DNA from: Cyanobium sp. PCC 7001
Lineage (GTDB): Bacteria > Cyanobacteriota > Cyanobacteriia > PCC-6307 > Cyanobiaceae
Assembly (NCBI RefSeq): GCF_000155635.1
Contig: NZ_DS990556.1
Location: 1,233,051 to 1,297,050, forward strand
Reading direction: 5' to 3'
Length of the DNA: 64,000 nucleotides
The notes beneath the pieces were generated by a model, which was not told the origin of the DNA, ran no database searches, and saw only the letters and a program-made list of their open reading frames with translations. The position numbers were made by a program, and so were the translations under genes. Below, piece by piece: positions 1-9,349 of the stretch (positions within the stretch are counted from its first letter, which is position 1; each line of letters starts with the position of its first letter).

Positions 1-126
1 GCTGGCGTTGTTGGGCAGGTCGCGCACATGGCCCATGGAGGCCTCCACCCGGAAGTCCCTGGGAAGGAATCCACGGATGGTGCGGGCCTTGGTGGGGCTC
101 TCGACGATGACCAGGGTGTGACCCAC
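1..126 (-). CDS. topA: DNA topoisomerase I, N-terminal 42 codons (runs off left edge)
   Basis: Read on the minus strand from a GTG at 126-124, the frame gives [16 protein letters not shown] followed by RGFLP and a GHVRDLP stretch. This is the opening of the TOPRIM domain of type IA topoisomerases, which relax negative supercoils by single-strand passage. Glu9 in the VIVESPTKA motif is the expected TOPRIM metal-binding glutamate. The rest lies outside the window. The gene diverges from ndhB, so the roughly 120 bp between them should hold both promoters. The start codon is inferred because it sits right before the conserved motif; an earlier start is possible. Confidence 0.9.
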   Translation of the reverse strand, partial: MGHTLVIVESPTKARTIRGFLPRDFRVEASMGHVRDLPNNAS

Positions 127-251
127 AGACAGGCGAACGACCGGTTCCCTCTTTATCGCATCGACGGTCACCAGCGCACATTCTGTGGCGAAGAACGCGG
201 GTTCATCGCCGCTACAGTCGCGCCAGAAAATCTGGCTCCACCGCCGCTGTG

Positions 252-1835
252 ATGGTTCTGCCCACTGCGCTTCCGATTGCGGCCCATGCCCTCGGGACAG
301 CCGTCGCTCCGGCGGGACTGGGTCTGCAGCTCAACGCGGGCGCCATCGCCCCCGAGGTGTCGGTGCTGCTGGCGCTGGTGGCCTGCCTGCTGGTGGACCT
401 GGCGGGGGAGCGGGCAGCGAGCCGCTGGGTGCCGCCGCTCTGCTACGCGGGGCTGGGGGGGGCGCTCGTGCTGCTGGCCCTGCAGTGGAACACCCCCCTG
501 CTGGAGCCCTCCTTCCTGGGCTCCTTCCTCGCCGACAACATGGCCATTGCCTTCCGTGGCGTGGTGGCCGCCTCCACCCTGATCTCCCTGCTGCTCAGCT
601 GGCGCTACGTGGAGCGCAGCGGCACGCCGGTGGGGGAATACGCCGCCATCCTGCTGGCCGCCACCCTCGGCGCCATGTTCCTCTGCGGCGCCACCGATCT
701 GGTGAGCATCTTCATCTCGCTGGAGACGCTCTCGGTGTCGAGCTACCTGCTCTCGGGCTACATGAAGCGCGATGCCCGCAGCTCGGAAGCCGCGCTGAAA
801 TACCTGCTGGTGGGCTCGGCGGCGGCGGCCGTGTTTCTTTACGGCGCCTCCCTGCTCTATGGCCTCACCGGCGGTGCCACCGGCCTGGATGCCGTGGCCA
901 CCGCCCTCAAGACCAGTGCCTCGCCGGTGACTGCCCTGGCCCTGGTGTTCGTGCTGGCCACGGTGGCCTTCAAGATCGCCGCCGTTCCCTTCCACCAGTG
1001 GACTCCTGACGTCTACGAGGGGTCTCCCACCCCTGTGGTGGCCTTCCTTTCGGTGGGATCGAAGGCGGCCGGGTTCGCCCTGGCGGTGCGGATCCTCGTG
1101 GGCTGCTTCGAGAGCTTCGATGCCCAGTGGAAGCTGCTGTTCACCGTGCTGGCGGTGCTGAGCATGGTGCTGGGCAACGTGGTGGCCCTGGCCCAGACCT
1201 CCATGAAACGGATGCTGGCCTACAGCTCGATCGGCCAGGCCGGCTTCGTGATGATCGGCCTGGTGTGCGGTACCGAGGACGGCTTCGCCGCCATGGTGCT
1301 CTACATGGCGGCGTACCTGTTCATGAACCTCGGGGCGTTCGCCTGCATCATTCTCTTCTCCCTGCGCACCGGCAGCGACCGCATCGCCGATTACGCCGGC
1401 CTCTACCAGAAGGATCCCCTGATCACCCTGGGCCTCAGCCTCTGCCTGCTGTCCCTGGGCGGCATTCCGCCGATGCTCGGCTTCTTCGGCAAGATCTATC
1501 TCTTCTTCGCCGGGTGGGCCGACCACCAGTACCTGCTGGTGGTGGTGGGTCTGGTCACCTCGGTGGTATCGATCTACTACTACATCTCGGTGATCAAGAT
1601 GATGGTGGTGAAGGAGCCCCAGGAGGCCTCCGACGTGGTGAAGGCCTACCCCGCCATCACCTGGTCGGTGACCGGTCTGCCGGCCCTGCGCACCGCCCTG
1701 GTGGGCTGTGTGGTGGTGACCGCCGTGGGCGGCATCCTCTCCAGCCCCCTGTTCACCTGGGCCAGTGAGGCGGTGGCCGGCACACCCATCCTGCAGCAGG
1801 CCATCGCCGCCGTGGCGATCCCCCCGGTGGGTTGA
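252..1835 (+). CDS. ndhB: NAD(P)H-quinone oxidoreductase subunit NdhB
   Basis: The 527-residue protein is almost wholly hydrophobic and matches NdhB (subunit 2, NuoN-like) of the cyanobacterial NDH-1 complex in length and sequence. It is an antiporter-like proton-pumping subunit in the thylakoid membrane, used in respiration and in cyclic electron flow around photosystem I. Conserved family stretches include [17 protein letters not shown] and [17 protein letters not shown] near the middle, with lysines in membrane helices as expected for proton transfer. A GTG (249) directly precedes the ATG (252); I chose the ATG. The stop overlaps a possible TTG of the next gene, but the more likely downstream start is the ATG at 1841, so the two are probably co-transcribed. 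Confidence 0.97.
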   Translation: MVLPTALPIAAHALGTAVAPAGLGLQLNAGAIAPEVSVLLALVACLLVDLAGERAASRWVPPLCYAGLGGALVLLALQWNTPLLEPSFLGSFLADNMAIAFRGVVAASTLISLLLSWRYVERSGTPVGEYAAILLAATLGAMFLCGATDLVSIFISLETLSVSSYLLSGYMKRDARSSEAALKYLLVGSAAAAVFLYGASLLYGLTGGATGLDAVATALKTSASPVTALALVFVLATVAFKIAAVPFHQWTPDVYEGSPTPVVAFLSVGSKAAGFALAVRILVGCFESFDAQWKLLFTVLAVLSMVLGNVVALAQTSMKRMLAYSSIGQAGFVMIGLVCGTEDGFAAMVLYMAAYLFMNLGAFACIILFSLRTGSDRIADYAGLYQKDPLITLGLSLCLLSLGGIPPMLGFFGKIYLFFAGWADHQYLLVVVGLVTSVVSIYYYISVIKMMVVKEPQEASDVVKAYPAITWSVTGLPALRTALVGCVVVTAVGGILSSPLFTWASEAVAGTPILQQAIAAVAIPPVG

Positions 1836-1840
1836 GGGCC

Positions 1841-2521
1841 ATGCCGCTGGCGGACCCCGTCGCCGAGCTCCAGGCCGTGGACAAGATCTACGGCTCGGGG
1901 GAAACCGAGGTGCGGGCACTCGATGGCCTCAGCCTCACCGTGAACCGCGGCGATTACCTGGCTGTGATGGGCGCCTCCGGCTCCGGCAAGAGCACGGCCA
2001 TGAACATCCTCGGCTGCCTGGATCGGCCCAGCGGCGGCAGCTATCGCCTCAACGGCACCCTGGTGAACGAACTCGACGACGACCAGCTGGCGGACCTGCG
2101 CAACCGGGAACTGGGCTTCGTGTTCCAGCAGTTCCATCTGCTGCCCCAGCTCACCGCCCTCGAGAACGTGATGCTGCCGATGGTGTACGCCGGCGTTCCC
2201 GCATCCGAGCGCCGCAGCAGGGCGGAAGAGGCCCTCAGCCGGGTGGGCCTGGCCCAGCGGCTGAACAACAAGCCAAACCAGCTCTCGGGCGGGCAGCAGC
2301 AGCGGGTGGCCATCGCCCGGGCGATCATCAACCGTCCGGCCCTGCTGCTGGCCGATGAGCCCACCGGCGCCCTCGACTCACGCACCACCGAGGAGGTGCT
2401 GGCCATCTTCGATGAGCTGCACCGCGGCGGCATGACCGTGGTGATGGTGACCCACGAGGATGAAGTGGCCTCCCGGGCCGATCAGGTGGTGCACTTCCGC
2501 GACGGCCGCACCACCGACTGA
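1841..2521 (+). CDS. ABC transporter ATP-binding protein, DevA/MacB/LolD type
   Basis: A 226-residue nucleotide-binding domain of the MacB/LolD/DevA class. Walker A (GASGSGKST) lies near residues 44-52, the signature [14 protein letters not shown] near 148-161, Walker B (LLLADEP) near 168-174 and the H-loop histidine near 205. Such ATPases power export of lipoproteins, glycolipids or peptides together with an FtsX-like permease and a periplasmic adaptor. Neither partner is adjacent: ndhB lies 5 bp upstream and a convergent peptidase follows. It is therefore an orphan whose permease must be encoded elsewhere, and the substrate cannot be told from sequence. Confidence 0.9.
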   Translation: MPLADPVAELQAVDKIYGSGETEVRALDGLSLTVNRGDYLAVMGASGSGKSTAMNILGCLDRPSGGSYRLNGTLVNELDDDQLADLRNRELGFVFQQFHLLPQLTALENVMLPMVYAGVPASERRSRAEEALSRVGLAQRLNNKPNQLSGGQQQRVAIARAIINRPALLLADEPTGALDSRTTEEVLAIFDELHRGGMTVVMVTHEDEVASRADQVVHFRDGRTTD

Positions 2522-2530
2522 AGACGGCCC

Positions 2531-3748
2531 TCAGCCGGCCTGCGCCGCCCTCGGCTTGGCCGGCGCAGCGAGCGGTGACACCGGGCGTTCCAGGCTCTGG
2601 AGCAGCTGCCCCATCAGCAGGGCGATGGCATCACTGCCCACGGCACCCTGGCCGGGATCGAGATCGCCCGGATCCACCGCCAGCCAGCCGCCATCGCCCG
2701 GCACCCGCAACTCGAAGTGGAGATGGGGACCGGTGCTCAGGCCCGTGCTGCCCACCCGTCCGATCACCTCGCCCTGCCGCACCCGATCCCCGGGTTTCAC
2801 GTACAGCTCACTGAGGTGGCCGTAGAGGGTGCGCCGCCGCGGGCGGTCGTGCTCGACCTCGATGGCCAGCCCGTAACCGCCGGCCACGCCACTGCTGAGC
2901 ACCGTTCCGCTGAGGGCGGCCACCACCGGCGTTCCCTCCGGAGCCGCCAGATCACGGCCGGCGTGCATCAGCCAGCTGCCGAGCAGCGGGTGCAACCGGT
3001 AGCCGAAACCGCTGCTGGTGATCGCCGAGCCGATCAGCGGAAACAGAAGGCGGCGGTTGCCGTTGCCGCGGATCGGGGCCGGCCGTGGCGTGACCGAGAA
3101 CACATCGGCCAGGCGGAAGCCGCCACCGGTGCCCGCCAGCAACGCCGACACCGGCACCGTGAGGGGAGTGGCCAGCGCGGAGCCGGCGATCAGGCCCTGC
3201 ATCCCTCGCCCGTCGACGCCGCCGGGGTTCGTGCCTGGCCGGCCACGCCAGCGCACCACCAGGCCGGTGCGGCATTCCTGGGCGGAAAGGGCGCCGCTGC
3301 TGCAGGCCTTGGTGTGGGCCGGCACGTTGAAGGGGGTGGAGCGGTCACCCGCACGCACCCGGTCACGCTCGGCCGGGGTGACGATGCCGTCGCGGACGAG
3401 GGCATCCAGGGAACGGTCGAAGCGGGTGGGCTCGGGGGGCGGCGGGAGGGGCTGGGCCGCGGCGCGCGGGCTGCGGGGCTCCGCCTCCGGAGCGGCGCTG
3501 GGACGCACCGGCGGCGCCTGCACCTGGGCCGGAGGAGCCGGAGCCTTCGGTCTGGCGGCGGGGGCGACCGGCCGGGGCGAAGCGACCGGCCCGGCTTCTG
3601 GGGCGGCGGCTGGTGCCGCCGTCGCCGCAGGCGGAGCGTCGAGGCTGTCGGCACGCTCCTGAGCGACGCCCAGGCCTGCAAGCCCCAGCAGGGGTGCTGC
3701 GGCGGCCAGGGCCAGGGGCAGGGCGCGAAGCATGGGCAGGGGGGCCAT
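2531..3748 (-). CDS. M23 family peptidoglycan metallopeptidase (secreted)
   Basis: The 405-residue protein starts with a hydrophobic signal peptide (about residues 1-29), followed by an Ala/Pro-rich linker (about 38-107) and a C-terminal LytM domain. The zinc-site motifs are intact: HxxxD at His262/Asp266 and HLH at 342-344, with His311 in LYGHLSELY as the other catalytic histidine. M23 enzymes cut peptide crossbridges in peptidoglycan, so it probably acts in the periplasm on the cell wall. It is convergent with the ABC ATPase and may be the last gene of the vipp1-trxA-aminotransferase-birA run, 33 bp after birA. The proline-rich spacer is long but not unique. Confidence 0.93.
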   Translation of the reverse strand: MAPLPMLRALPLALAAAAPLLGLAGLGVAQERADSLDAPPAATAAPAAAPEAGPVASPRPVAPAARPKAPAPPAQVQAPPVRPSAAPEAEPRSPRAAAQPLPPPPEPTRFDRSLDALVRDGIVTPAERDRVRAGDRSTPFNVPAHTKACSSGALSAQECRTGLVVRWRGRPGTNPGGVDGRGMQGLIAGSALATPLTVPVSALLAGTGGGFRLADVFSVTPRPAPIRGNGNRRLLFPLIGSAITSSGFGYRLHPLLGSWLMHAGRDLAAPEGTPVVAALSGTVLSSGVAGGYGLAIEVEHDRPRRRTLYGHLSELYVKPGDRVRQGEVIGRVGSTGLSTGPHLHFELRVPGDGGWLAVDPGDLDPGQGAVGSDAIALLMGQLLQSLERPVSPLAAPAKPRAAQAG

Positions 3749-3781
3749 GGGCTGAATCTTAGGAATGGCGCGGCATCGTGA

Positions 3782-4528
3782 TCAGAACGACCGGGACAGC
3801 CAGGTGCGCTTCGCCCCGCTCTCGAGCCGCAGCCGCCCATCCGGCTCCAGGCCTGCCACCTGCCAGGGCTGATCCTTGATCCACAGCCCCTGCGGCGGCC
3901 GCCAGAGCCGATCTTCGGCCTGCTGCAGCACCAGCCCGGGCTCGGCGGCATGCTCCTGCGCCCAGCCCAGCGCCGCCCAAACCCGCCGCTCGAGCCGCCG
4001 GGGCGTGGCCTCCGGATGGCGAGGGCTCCGCCCGTGCCCCGGCCGTGCGAGCGCCTGAGCCACCGAAACCGCCCCGGGCGGCACACGGTTGAGCCCGTTC
4101 AGCCCGATGCCCACCTGGGCCCAGCGCACCCTGCACCCCCGCAGCCGTACTCGCGGCAGCAGGCCGGCCAGCTTGCGGCCGTGCAGCACCAGATCATTGG
4201 GCCACTTGAGCTGCACCGGCAGACCCAGGTCCTCCAGCTGCCGCGTCACACCCACCGCCACCGCCAGTCCCAGGTTGGCCGCCTCCAGGGATGGCCAGGG
4301 AAAGGCCGCGCTGAGCCACACCCCACCGGGTGGGGACACCCAGGCCCTGCCACGCTGACCGTGGCCGTGGCACTGGCGGCGAGCCACCACCGCCATCCGC
4401 TGCTCCAGCGGATCCGAGGCCGACAGGCCCCCATCCAGCCAGCGCTCGAGCTCCCATTCGGTGCTGCCGCAGACCGGCAGGCGGCGGATCCGCCAGCCGC
4501 TCAAGGCACCGTTGTGGTCGCCAGCCAT
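3782..4528 (-). CDS. birA: Biotin--[acetyl-CoA-carboxylase] ligase
   Basis: A 248-residue monofunctional biotin protein ligase, which attaches biotin through biotinyl-AMP to the carrier protein of acetyl-CoA carboxylase. The biotinyl-AMP loop appears as GHGQRGRAW near residues 55-63 and the catalytic KWPND block at 108-112. There is no N-terminal helix-turn-helix, so unlike the E. coli protein it should not act as a repressor. I chose the ATG at 4528; the open frame continues upstream only as antisense overlap with the neighbour. This start lies 28 bp inside the 3' end of the aminotransferase gene, suggesting translational coupling. Confidence 0.9.
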   Translation of the reverse strand: MAGDHNGALSGWRIRRLPVCGSTEWELERWLDGGLSASDPLEQRMAVVARRQCHGHGQRGRAWVSPPGGVWLSAAFPWPSLEAANLGLAVAVGVTRQLEDLGLPVQLKWPNDLVLHGRKLAGLLPRVRLRGCRVRWAQVGIGLNGLNRVPPGAVSVAQALARPGHGRSPRHPEATPRRLERRVWAALGWAQEHAAEPGLVLQQAEDRLWRPPQGLWIKDQPWQVAGLEPDGRLRLESGAKRTWLSRSF

Positions 4529-5697
4529 GCGCCGATGCGGGCGGCTCCCTGTTCCAGCTCCCCGGCGGGGTGCACCAGCGCCAGCCGCGCCCAGCCTTCC
4601 CCGCCCGGCCCGAAACCGTTGCCGGGGGTGAGGGCCACCCCCGTGCCCGCCAGCAGGGCGGCGCAGAAGGCCTCGGAGCCCTGCTGCCGCCATGCCGGCG
4701 GCACCTGGAGCCAGAGGTAGAGGGCCATGGTGGGGCGCCGCACGGGCCAGCCAACCGCCTCGAGGGCCAGGGCCATCCGGTCACGCCGTTCGCGATAGAT
4801 GGCCCGCAGGCGCTCCGGCCAGTCGGGAGCCTGCTCGAGCGCCGCAATCGCACCGGCCTGCAGGGCCAGGGACTGGTTGAAGTCCACCACGCCCTTGAGC
4901 TGCCGCAGCGCCGTGATCAGCCATTCCGCCCCGATGGCGAAGGCGAGGCGGTAGCCCCCCAGGCACCAGCTCTTGGAGAAGGAGAAGAATTCGATCCCGC
5001 CTTGGCGCCAGCGGGGATGGCGCAGCAGGGCCGGGGCCTCGCCCTCCAGGGCCAGGTCCACGTAGGGGTTGTCGTGGGCGAGCACGACGTCGTGCCGCAG
5101 GGCCTTGTCCATGGCTGCGTCTAGCCACCCCTGCTCCCCGGTGGTGGCGGTGGGGTTGTGGGGAAAGCCCAGCACCATCAGCTTGAGCGCGTCCCACTCC
5201 GCGGGGGTGAGGCGCTCGAAATCGGGACGCCAGCCCTGTTCTGGATCGAGGGGCAGCAGCTGGGGGTGGGCGGAAGCCAGATGCAGGCCGCCCATGTGGG
5301 AGGGGTAGTAGGGATCGAGCAGGAGGGCCCGATCGCCGGGGTTGAGCACCGCCAGCGGGAGATGGGCGGTGCCCTCCTGGGAGCCCACCAGCAGCAGCAC
5401 CTCCCGCTCGGGATCCACGGCCGTGCCGAAGCGGCGCTGGGCCCATGCCGCCACCGCCTCCCGGAAGGGGCCCGTGGCGGCATGGAGGCAATACGCCGCA
5501 CTGGCCGGCTGCTCCATCGCCCGCTGCATCGCCTGCACAGCCGCCGCTGGCGGCTGGAGGTCGGTGGAGCCGAGGGAGAGATCGAGCAGGGGCGGCAGCC
5601 CCTGGGCGAGGGCAGCGGCGGCGTAGGTGGCCTTGCGGGCGTCGTTGCGGGCGAAGACCCCGCTGCCGAGCCGGCTCAGCCGCTCAGAGATGGGCAT
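4501..5697 (-). CDS. Pyridoxal-phosphate aminotransferase, class I/II
   Basis: A 398-residue fold-type I aminotransferase. The PLP lysine is Lys242 in SFSKSWCLGGYR, with Asn181 (HNPTA), Asp209, Tyr212 and Arg250 as the usual cofactor and substrate contacts. It resembles the group that includes LL-diaminopimelate and N-succinyldiaminopimelate aminotransferases, but its substrate cannot be assigned from sequence. The ATG at 5697 lies 14 bp inside the end of trxA and the 3' end overlaps birA, so the three genes look translationally coupled. A longer upstream frame exists only as shadow of trxA. Confidence 0.88.
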   Translation of the reverse strand: MPISERLSRLGSGVFARNDARKATYAAAALAQGLPPLLDLSLGSTDLQPPAAAVQAMQRAMEQPASAAYCLHAATGPFREAVAAWAQRRFGTAVDPEREVLLLVGSQEGTAHLPLAVLNPGDRALLLDPYYPSHMGGLHLASAHPQLLPLDPEQGWRPDFERLTPAEWDALKLMVLGFPHNPTATTGEQGWLDAAMDKALRHDVVLAHDNPYVDLALEGEAPALLRHPRWRQGGIEFFSFSKSWCLGGYRLAFAIGAEWLITALRQLKGVVDFNQSLALQAGAIAALEQAPDWPERLRAIYRERRDRMALALEAVGWPVRRPTMALYLWLQVPPAWRQQGSEAFCAALLAGTGVALTPGNGFGPGGEGWARLALVHPAGELEQGAARIGAWLATTTVP

Positions 5698-6004
5698 CCA
5701 GGAAGGCCTTGAGCTGGGCCTGGGCCATGGCGCCCTCGTGCCGCGCCACCTCCGAGCCGTCCTTGAACAGCACCAGGGTGGGCAGACCCTGCACCTGGAG
5801 CCGGTCGCGGCTGGAGGGGTTCGGGTCCGCCTCGAGCTTGCCCACCGCCAGGCGTCCCGCATAGGTGGTGGCGGCCCAGTCCATCAGGGGGGCCATCAGC
5901 CGGCAGGGGCCGCACCACTGGGCCCACACGTCCACCAGCACGGCGCCGGAGGACTCCAGCACCTCGGTCTGGAAGTTGGCATCGGTGAGCTCGGCGACGG
6001 ACAC
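5684..6004 (-). CDS. trxA: Thioredoxin
   Basis: A 106-residue single-domain thioredoxin with the active site WCGPC (Cys31 and Cys34), and the cis-proline at about Pro75 in GLPTLVLF. It would reduce protein disulfides in the cytoplasm using electrons from thioredoxin reductases. The stop lies 14 bp inside the start of the downstream aminotransferase gene. It is one of several thioredoxin types expected in a cyanobacterium; the type (m, x or y) was not settled. Confidence 0.95.
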   Translation of the reverse strand: MSVAELTDANFQTEVLESSGAVLVDVWAQWCGPCRLMAPLMDWAATTYAGRLAVGKLEADPNPSSRDRLQVQGLPTLVLFKDGSEVARHEGAMAQAQLKAFLDAHL

Positions 6005-6096
6005 GGCAGCGGCGGGGAAGGGTGAACGGGGAGGAGGGAGGTGGCGGGAGGCGATGGGCGCCGTGGATGGGCGCCGTGGAGGAGGGCCTGGAGCCG

Positions 6097-6876
6097 TCAG
6101 AGCTTGTCGATCGAGCGCTTGAGCTCCTCGAGCTCGGCATCCACCTCGGCCACCTTCACCGGCTCCAGCTGGGGCACGGGGTCGCTGTCCTTGGGCAGGG
6201 CGACGGGAGCCGGGCCCTCCGCCCCGGAGAGGCGGTTCTTGAGGGCGGCGAGCTCGTCGTCCACATCGCTGCCTTCGAGGGCGGCGAACTGGCTCTCGAG
6301 GTCGGCCCCGGCCAGCTCGGCAGCGGCCTGGCTACGGGCCTCCAGCGTCTGCACCTTCTCCTCCATCCGCTCGAAGGCGGCCATGGCGGAATTGGTGCCG
6401 AGGTTGCCCACGGCGCTCTGCAGCTGCTCCTGGGCCTGGGCCGCCTGGGCCCGGGCCTTGAGCATGTCCTTCTTGGTCTTGGCCTCGGCGATCTTGGCCT
6501 CCAGGGCCACCAGGCTCTTCTTGAGAGCCTCCACCTGGCCGGACTGGCTCTTCAGCTGGGTGTTGAGGGCGGTGGCGGTGTCGTCATAGGTCTTGCGGCG
6601 GGTGAGGGCCTCGCGGGCGAGGTCTTCCTCGCCCTTCTGCAGGGCCAGTTCGGCGCGCTGGTACCAGGTCTTGGACTGGCTCTCGGCCTGCTCGGCCTGG
6701 TTCTGGATCCGTTTCTGGCTGGCGATGGCCGTGGCCACGGCCTGGCGCAGCTTGACCAGGTCCGACTGCATGTCGGCCACGGACTGGTCGAGGATCTTGG
6801 CGGGATCCTCCATGCTGCCGATCGCCGCGTTGGCGTTGGCGCGGAGCAGACGGCTGAGGCGGTCGAAGAAGCCCAT
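6097..6876 (-). CDS. vipp1: PspA/IM30 family protein, VIPP1-like
   Basis: A 259-residue PspA/IM30 protein starting MGFFDRLSRLLRANANA, the amphipathic membrane-binding helix of the family. Residues about 25-215 form a long charged coiled coil. The protein extends past the PspA core and ends in an acidic helix (EVDAELEELKRSIDKL), the C-terminal extension that separates VIPP1 from PspA. VIPP1 forms ESCRT-III-like rings and rods that protect and shape thylakoid membranes. I placed the start at the ATG at 6876 because the conserved N-terminus begins there; the frame upstream is noise. It heads the minus-strand run that continues with trxA after 92 bp. Confidence 0.93.
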   Translation of the reverse strand: MGFFDRLSRLLRANANAAIGSMEDPAKILDQSVADMQSDLVKLRQAVATAIASQKRIQNQAEQAESQSKTWYQRAELALQKGEEDLAREALTRRKTYDDTATALNTQLKSQSGQVEALKKSLVALEAKIAEAKTKKDMLKARAQAAQAQEQLQSAVGNLGTNSAMAAFERMEEKVQTLEARSQAAAELAGADLESQFAALEGSDVDDELAALKNRLSGAEGPAPVALPKDSDPVPQLEPVKVAEVDAELEELKRSIDKL

Positions 6877-6930
6877 GGCGCAGGTGGGGCGATGCCAGAG
6901 GCTAACCACGAATGGTCCTAGCGTCGCTGC

Positions 6931-7458
6931 ATGGCGCGTGGCAGTCCCAGCGAAGGCTCCCGGCGGATCGGCACGGTCACCGTGCTCACGGCGCCGCCCC
7001 GGCAGCCGGCCACACCGCTGGCCGGCTGCCTGGATGCGCTCCAGCAGACGTGGCAGCGGCAGGGCAGCCTCGGGGCCCTCTGGCAGCGCTGGGCCAGTCT
7101 GGCGGGCCCCCAGCTGGCCCCCCACTGCCGGCCCTTGCGGCTGCAGGGGTCGGTGCTCACCGTGGGGGCGGGGCCAGGCCCCTGGCTGCAGGCCCTGCAG
7201 TACAACCGCCACCAGCTGCTGGCCAGCCTGAAGGCAGCCGGCTTCCCGATCCGGGAGGTGCGCGTCGCCCAGCACCACGCCGCCCCGCTGCCCGAGCTGG
7301 GCGCCAGGGTGGAGGCCGGCAGCTGGGCGCACCATCCCAGCCGGGTGGACGTGCACGGCATGGGGGTGTGTCCGCAGTGCGGCAGTCCCGCGCCCCGCGG
7401 CGAGATGGCCCTCTGGGGGCACTGCAGTTTCTGCCGACGCCAGGCCCTGGCCCTCTAG
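6931..7458 (+). CDS. DciA-like (DUF721) protein with C-terminal four-cysteine motif
   Basis: The 175-residue protein carries a DUF721 domain at about residues 35-105. Its landmarks are the GSLGALWQRWASLAGPQLA stretch followed by LTVGAGPGPWLQALQYNR. DUF721 is the DciA family; DciA loads the replicative helicase in bacteria that lack DnaC or DnaI. After a His-rich linker the tail has two CxxC pairs, Cys147/Cys150 and Cys165/Cys168, which looks like a small zinc ribbon and is not part of the minimal DciA core. The role as helicase loader is inferred from the family. The gene diverges from vipp1, with 54 bp between them. Confidence 0.75.
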   Translation: MARGSPSEGSRRIGTVTVLTAPPRQPATPLAGCLDALQQTWQRQGSLGALWQRWASLAGPQLAPHCRPLRLQGSVLTVGAGPGPWLQALQYNRHQLLASLKAAGFPIREVRVAQHHAAPLPELGARVEAGSWAHHPSRVDVHGMGVCPQCGSPAPRGEMALWGHCSFCRRQALAL

Positions 7459-7470
7459 TAGCGCTCGGGA

Positions 7471-9315
7471 CTAGTAGCGCTCGGGCCGCGGATCCTCCCA
7501 GTCGGCCCGCACCCCGGCCTGCCGCAGCTCGGCTGCACGCCGCTCCAGCCGCCGCCGATCCAGGCGCCAGAGCCGGTAGATCCCCGCACGGCCCAGCAGC
7601 TCCGGATCCAGCCCGCTCCAGTAGGGGCGAGCCGCCGTTTCAGCATCGATCACCAGCAGCAGGGTGGGGTTCCGCTCCACCGTGCCGGGCGTCTGGCCAA
7701 GGCGCCGCTCGTGGTTCAACCGGTCGGCCAGGTTGACCAGGCCCGTGGCCGGCGCGCCCTCGTAGATCACCACCTGGCGGCTGTAGTACAGGAGGGACGG
7801 TTTGAGCATGCCTACCATCGCCAGGGGTTCGGCAGGGCGCTGATCCCGCACCACGGTGGCGGCCACCTGACGCACGGGCAGGCCCCGCAGCCGGTCGCCC
7901 AGCTGCCAGCAGGGCAGCAGCACCAGCAGCACGAACGCCGCCATCCCCGCCTGCAGGGAGGCCAGGCCCGGGCCGCCGCCCCGCGGGCTCGGCGAGAAGG
8001 GCCACCACAGGCTGGCGGCGACCACGGCCGCCAGGCCGAAGCAGGCCGCGGCCCACCACAGCCGGCCGGCCGCCAGCAGCTCCCGGGGCAGGCTGGGCAT
8101 CTCAGGGGTCACGATGCTCGGCACCCACAGAGGGGCCGTCGCGAAGGCCAGGGCCAGCACGGCACTGAGCAGCACCGAGGCCGCCGCCGCAAGCGGCCAG
8201 ACCCGTCCCCGGTGCCGCTGGGCCGCCAGGGCGATCAGCAGACCGGCGGCGGGGGTGGCCGGCAGCCAGTAGCTGGGCAGCTTGGTGGCGGCTGCGGTGA
8301 AGAAGAGCAGCACCGCCAGCAGCCAGCAGGTCGCGAAGCGCTGCAGCGAGAGCGGCGGCGGCAGGGCCTCCACCGGACTGCGCCGCCAGCGCCAGGGCCC
8401 GGGCCCCGTGATCCCCTGGACCAGACCCAGCAGCAGCAGCGGACTCCAGGGAAGGCTGGCCAGCAGCAGCACCGGTGCGAAGAACCACCAGGGCTGCAGG
8501 TGCTGGTTCACCACCGCCGTGAACCGCTGCAGGTTGTGGTAGCCGAAGAAGCTGCGCCAGAACGGCTCCCCCTCCACCCAGAGGGTCAGGGCATACCAGG
8601 GCACGGACAGCGCGGCGGTGATCGCCAGCCCCCACAGAGGCCTCAGCCGTTGCCAGAGCCGCGGCAGATCACCCTGCAGCCAGGCGAAAAGCAGCAGGGT
8701 GAGGCCCAGCAGCACCACCGCCACGGGGCCCTTGGTGAGCACCGCCAGCCCCAGCCAGATCCAGGCGGCCCACCAGCGCCGTCCGGCGGCCGCGTAGCTG
8801 CACCAGCTGCTGAGCAGAGCCAGGCTGAGGCAAGCGCTGAACAGGGCATCGCTCACGGCGATCCGGCCCCAGAGCAGCACCAGGGGGGACAGGGCGAAGG
8901 CCAGGGCCGCGGTGAGGGCGGTGAGCGCAGGGCGCAGGGCCTGCTGGGGCCGGCGCAGCAGGGTGGAGGCGAGCGCCAGCATCACCGCCACGGTGGCCAG
9001 GGCGGAGGGCAGCCGGGCCGCCCAGGTGCCGAGCGGATTCCACAGGCCCTGCCCCGGCAGGGCATAGAGCAGGCCCATCGCCCAGTACACCAGCGGCGGC
9101 TTGTCGTAGCGGGGCAGGCCGTTGACCCGGGGCACCAGCCAGTCGCCCGTCTCGGCCATGGCCCGGGCCGAGGCCGCGAACAGAGGCGGCGTTTCATCCA
9201 CCAGGCCCGTGCCGCCCAGCTGCCACAGGAACAGCAGGGCGCCCAGCACCAGGGTGAGCAGCAGCACGCGTCGGCGCCCCGAGCGGGACACGGGCCTGAA
9301 AGCTGGCTGGGTCAT
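7471..9315 (-). CDS. Glycosyltransferase family 39 / ArnT-like membrane protein
   Basis: A 614-residue polytopic membrane protein of the PMT/ArnT superfamily. An N-terminal helix is followed by the acidic pair Asp40/Glu41 in a periplasmic loop (LVDETPPLF) and the YDKPPLVYW motif (Asp71), both typical of dolichyl- or undecaprenyl-phosphate sugar transferases. About a dozen hydrophobic segments fill the first 440 residues, and the last 150 form a soluble C-terminal domain. It would move a lipid-linked sugar to an acceptor at the outer face of the membrane. Acceptor and sugar are unknown. It sits 34 bp after a cytosolic glycosyltransferase gene, so both may build the same glycan. Confidence 0.85.
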   Translation of the reverse strand: MTQPAFRPVSRSGRRRVLLLTLVLGALLFLWQLGGTGLVDETPPLFAASARAMAETGDWLVPRVNGLPRYDKPPLVYWAMGLLYALPGQGLWNPLGTWAARLPSALATVAVMLALASTLLRRPQQALRPALTALTAALAFALSPLVLLWGRIAVSDALFSACLSLALLSSWCSYAAAGRRWWAAWIWLGLAVLTKGPVAVVLLGLTLLLFAWLQGDLPRLWQRLRPLWGLAITAALSVPWYALTLWVEGEPFWRSFFGYHNLQRFTAVVNQHLQPWWFFAPVLLLASLPWSPLLLLGLVQGITGPGPWRWRRSPVEALPPPLSLQRFATCWLLAVLLFFTAAATKLPSYWLPATPAAGLLIALAAQRHRGRVWPLAAAASVLLSAVLALAFATAPLWVPSIVTPEMPSLPRELLAAGRLWWAAACFGLAAVVAASLWWPFSPSPRGGGPGLASLQAGMAAFVLLVLLPCWQLGDRLRGLPVRQVAATVVRDQRPAEPLAMVGMLKPSLLYYSRQVVIYEGAPATGLVNLADRLNHERRLGQTPGTVERNPTLLLVIDAETAARPYWSGLDPELLGRAGIYRLWRLDRRRLERRAAELRQAGVRADWEDPRPERY

Positions 9316-9349
9316 CGCTCGGGCATGGCGGGGAGATCCGAAGCGGGGA

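Noticed and set aside
168-1919. Very long open frame opposite ndhB
   Set aside because: It is rich in His, Gly and Gln, crosses two real genes and has no recognisable domain; it is a GC-driven antisense shadow. Many similar long frames elsewhere were rejected for the same reason.
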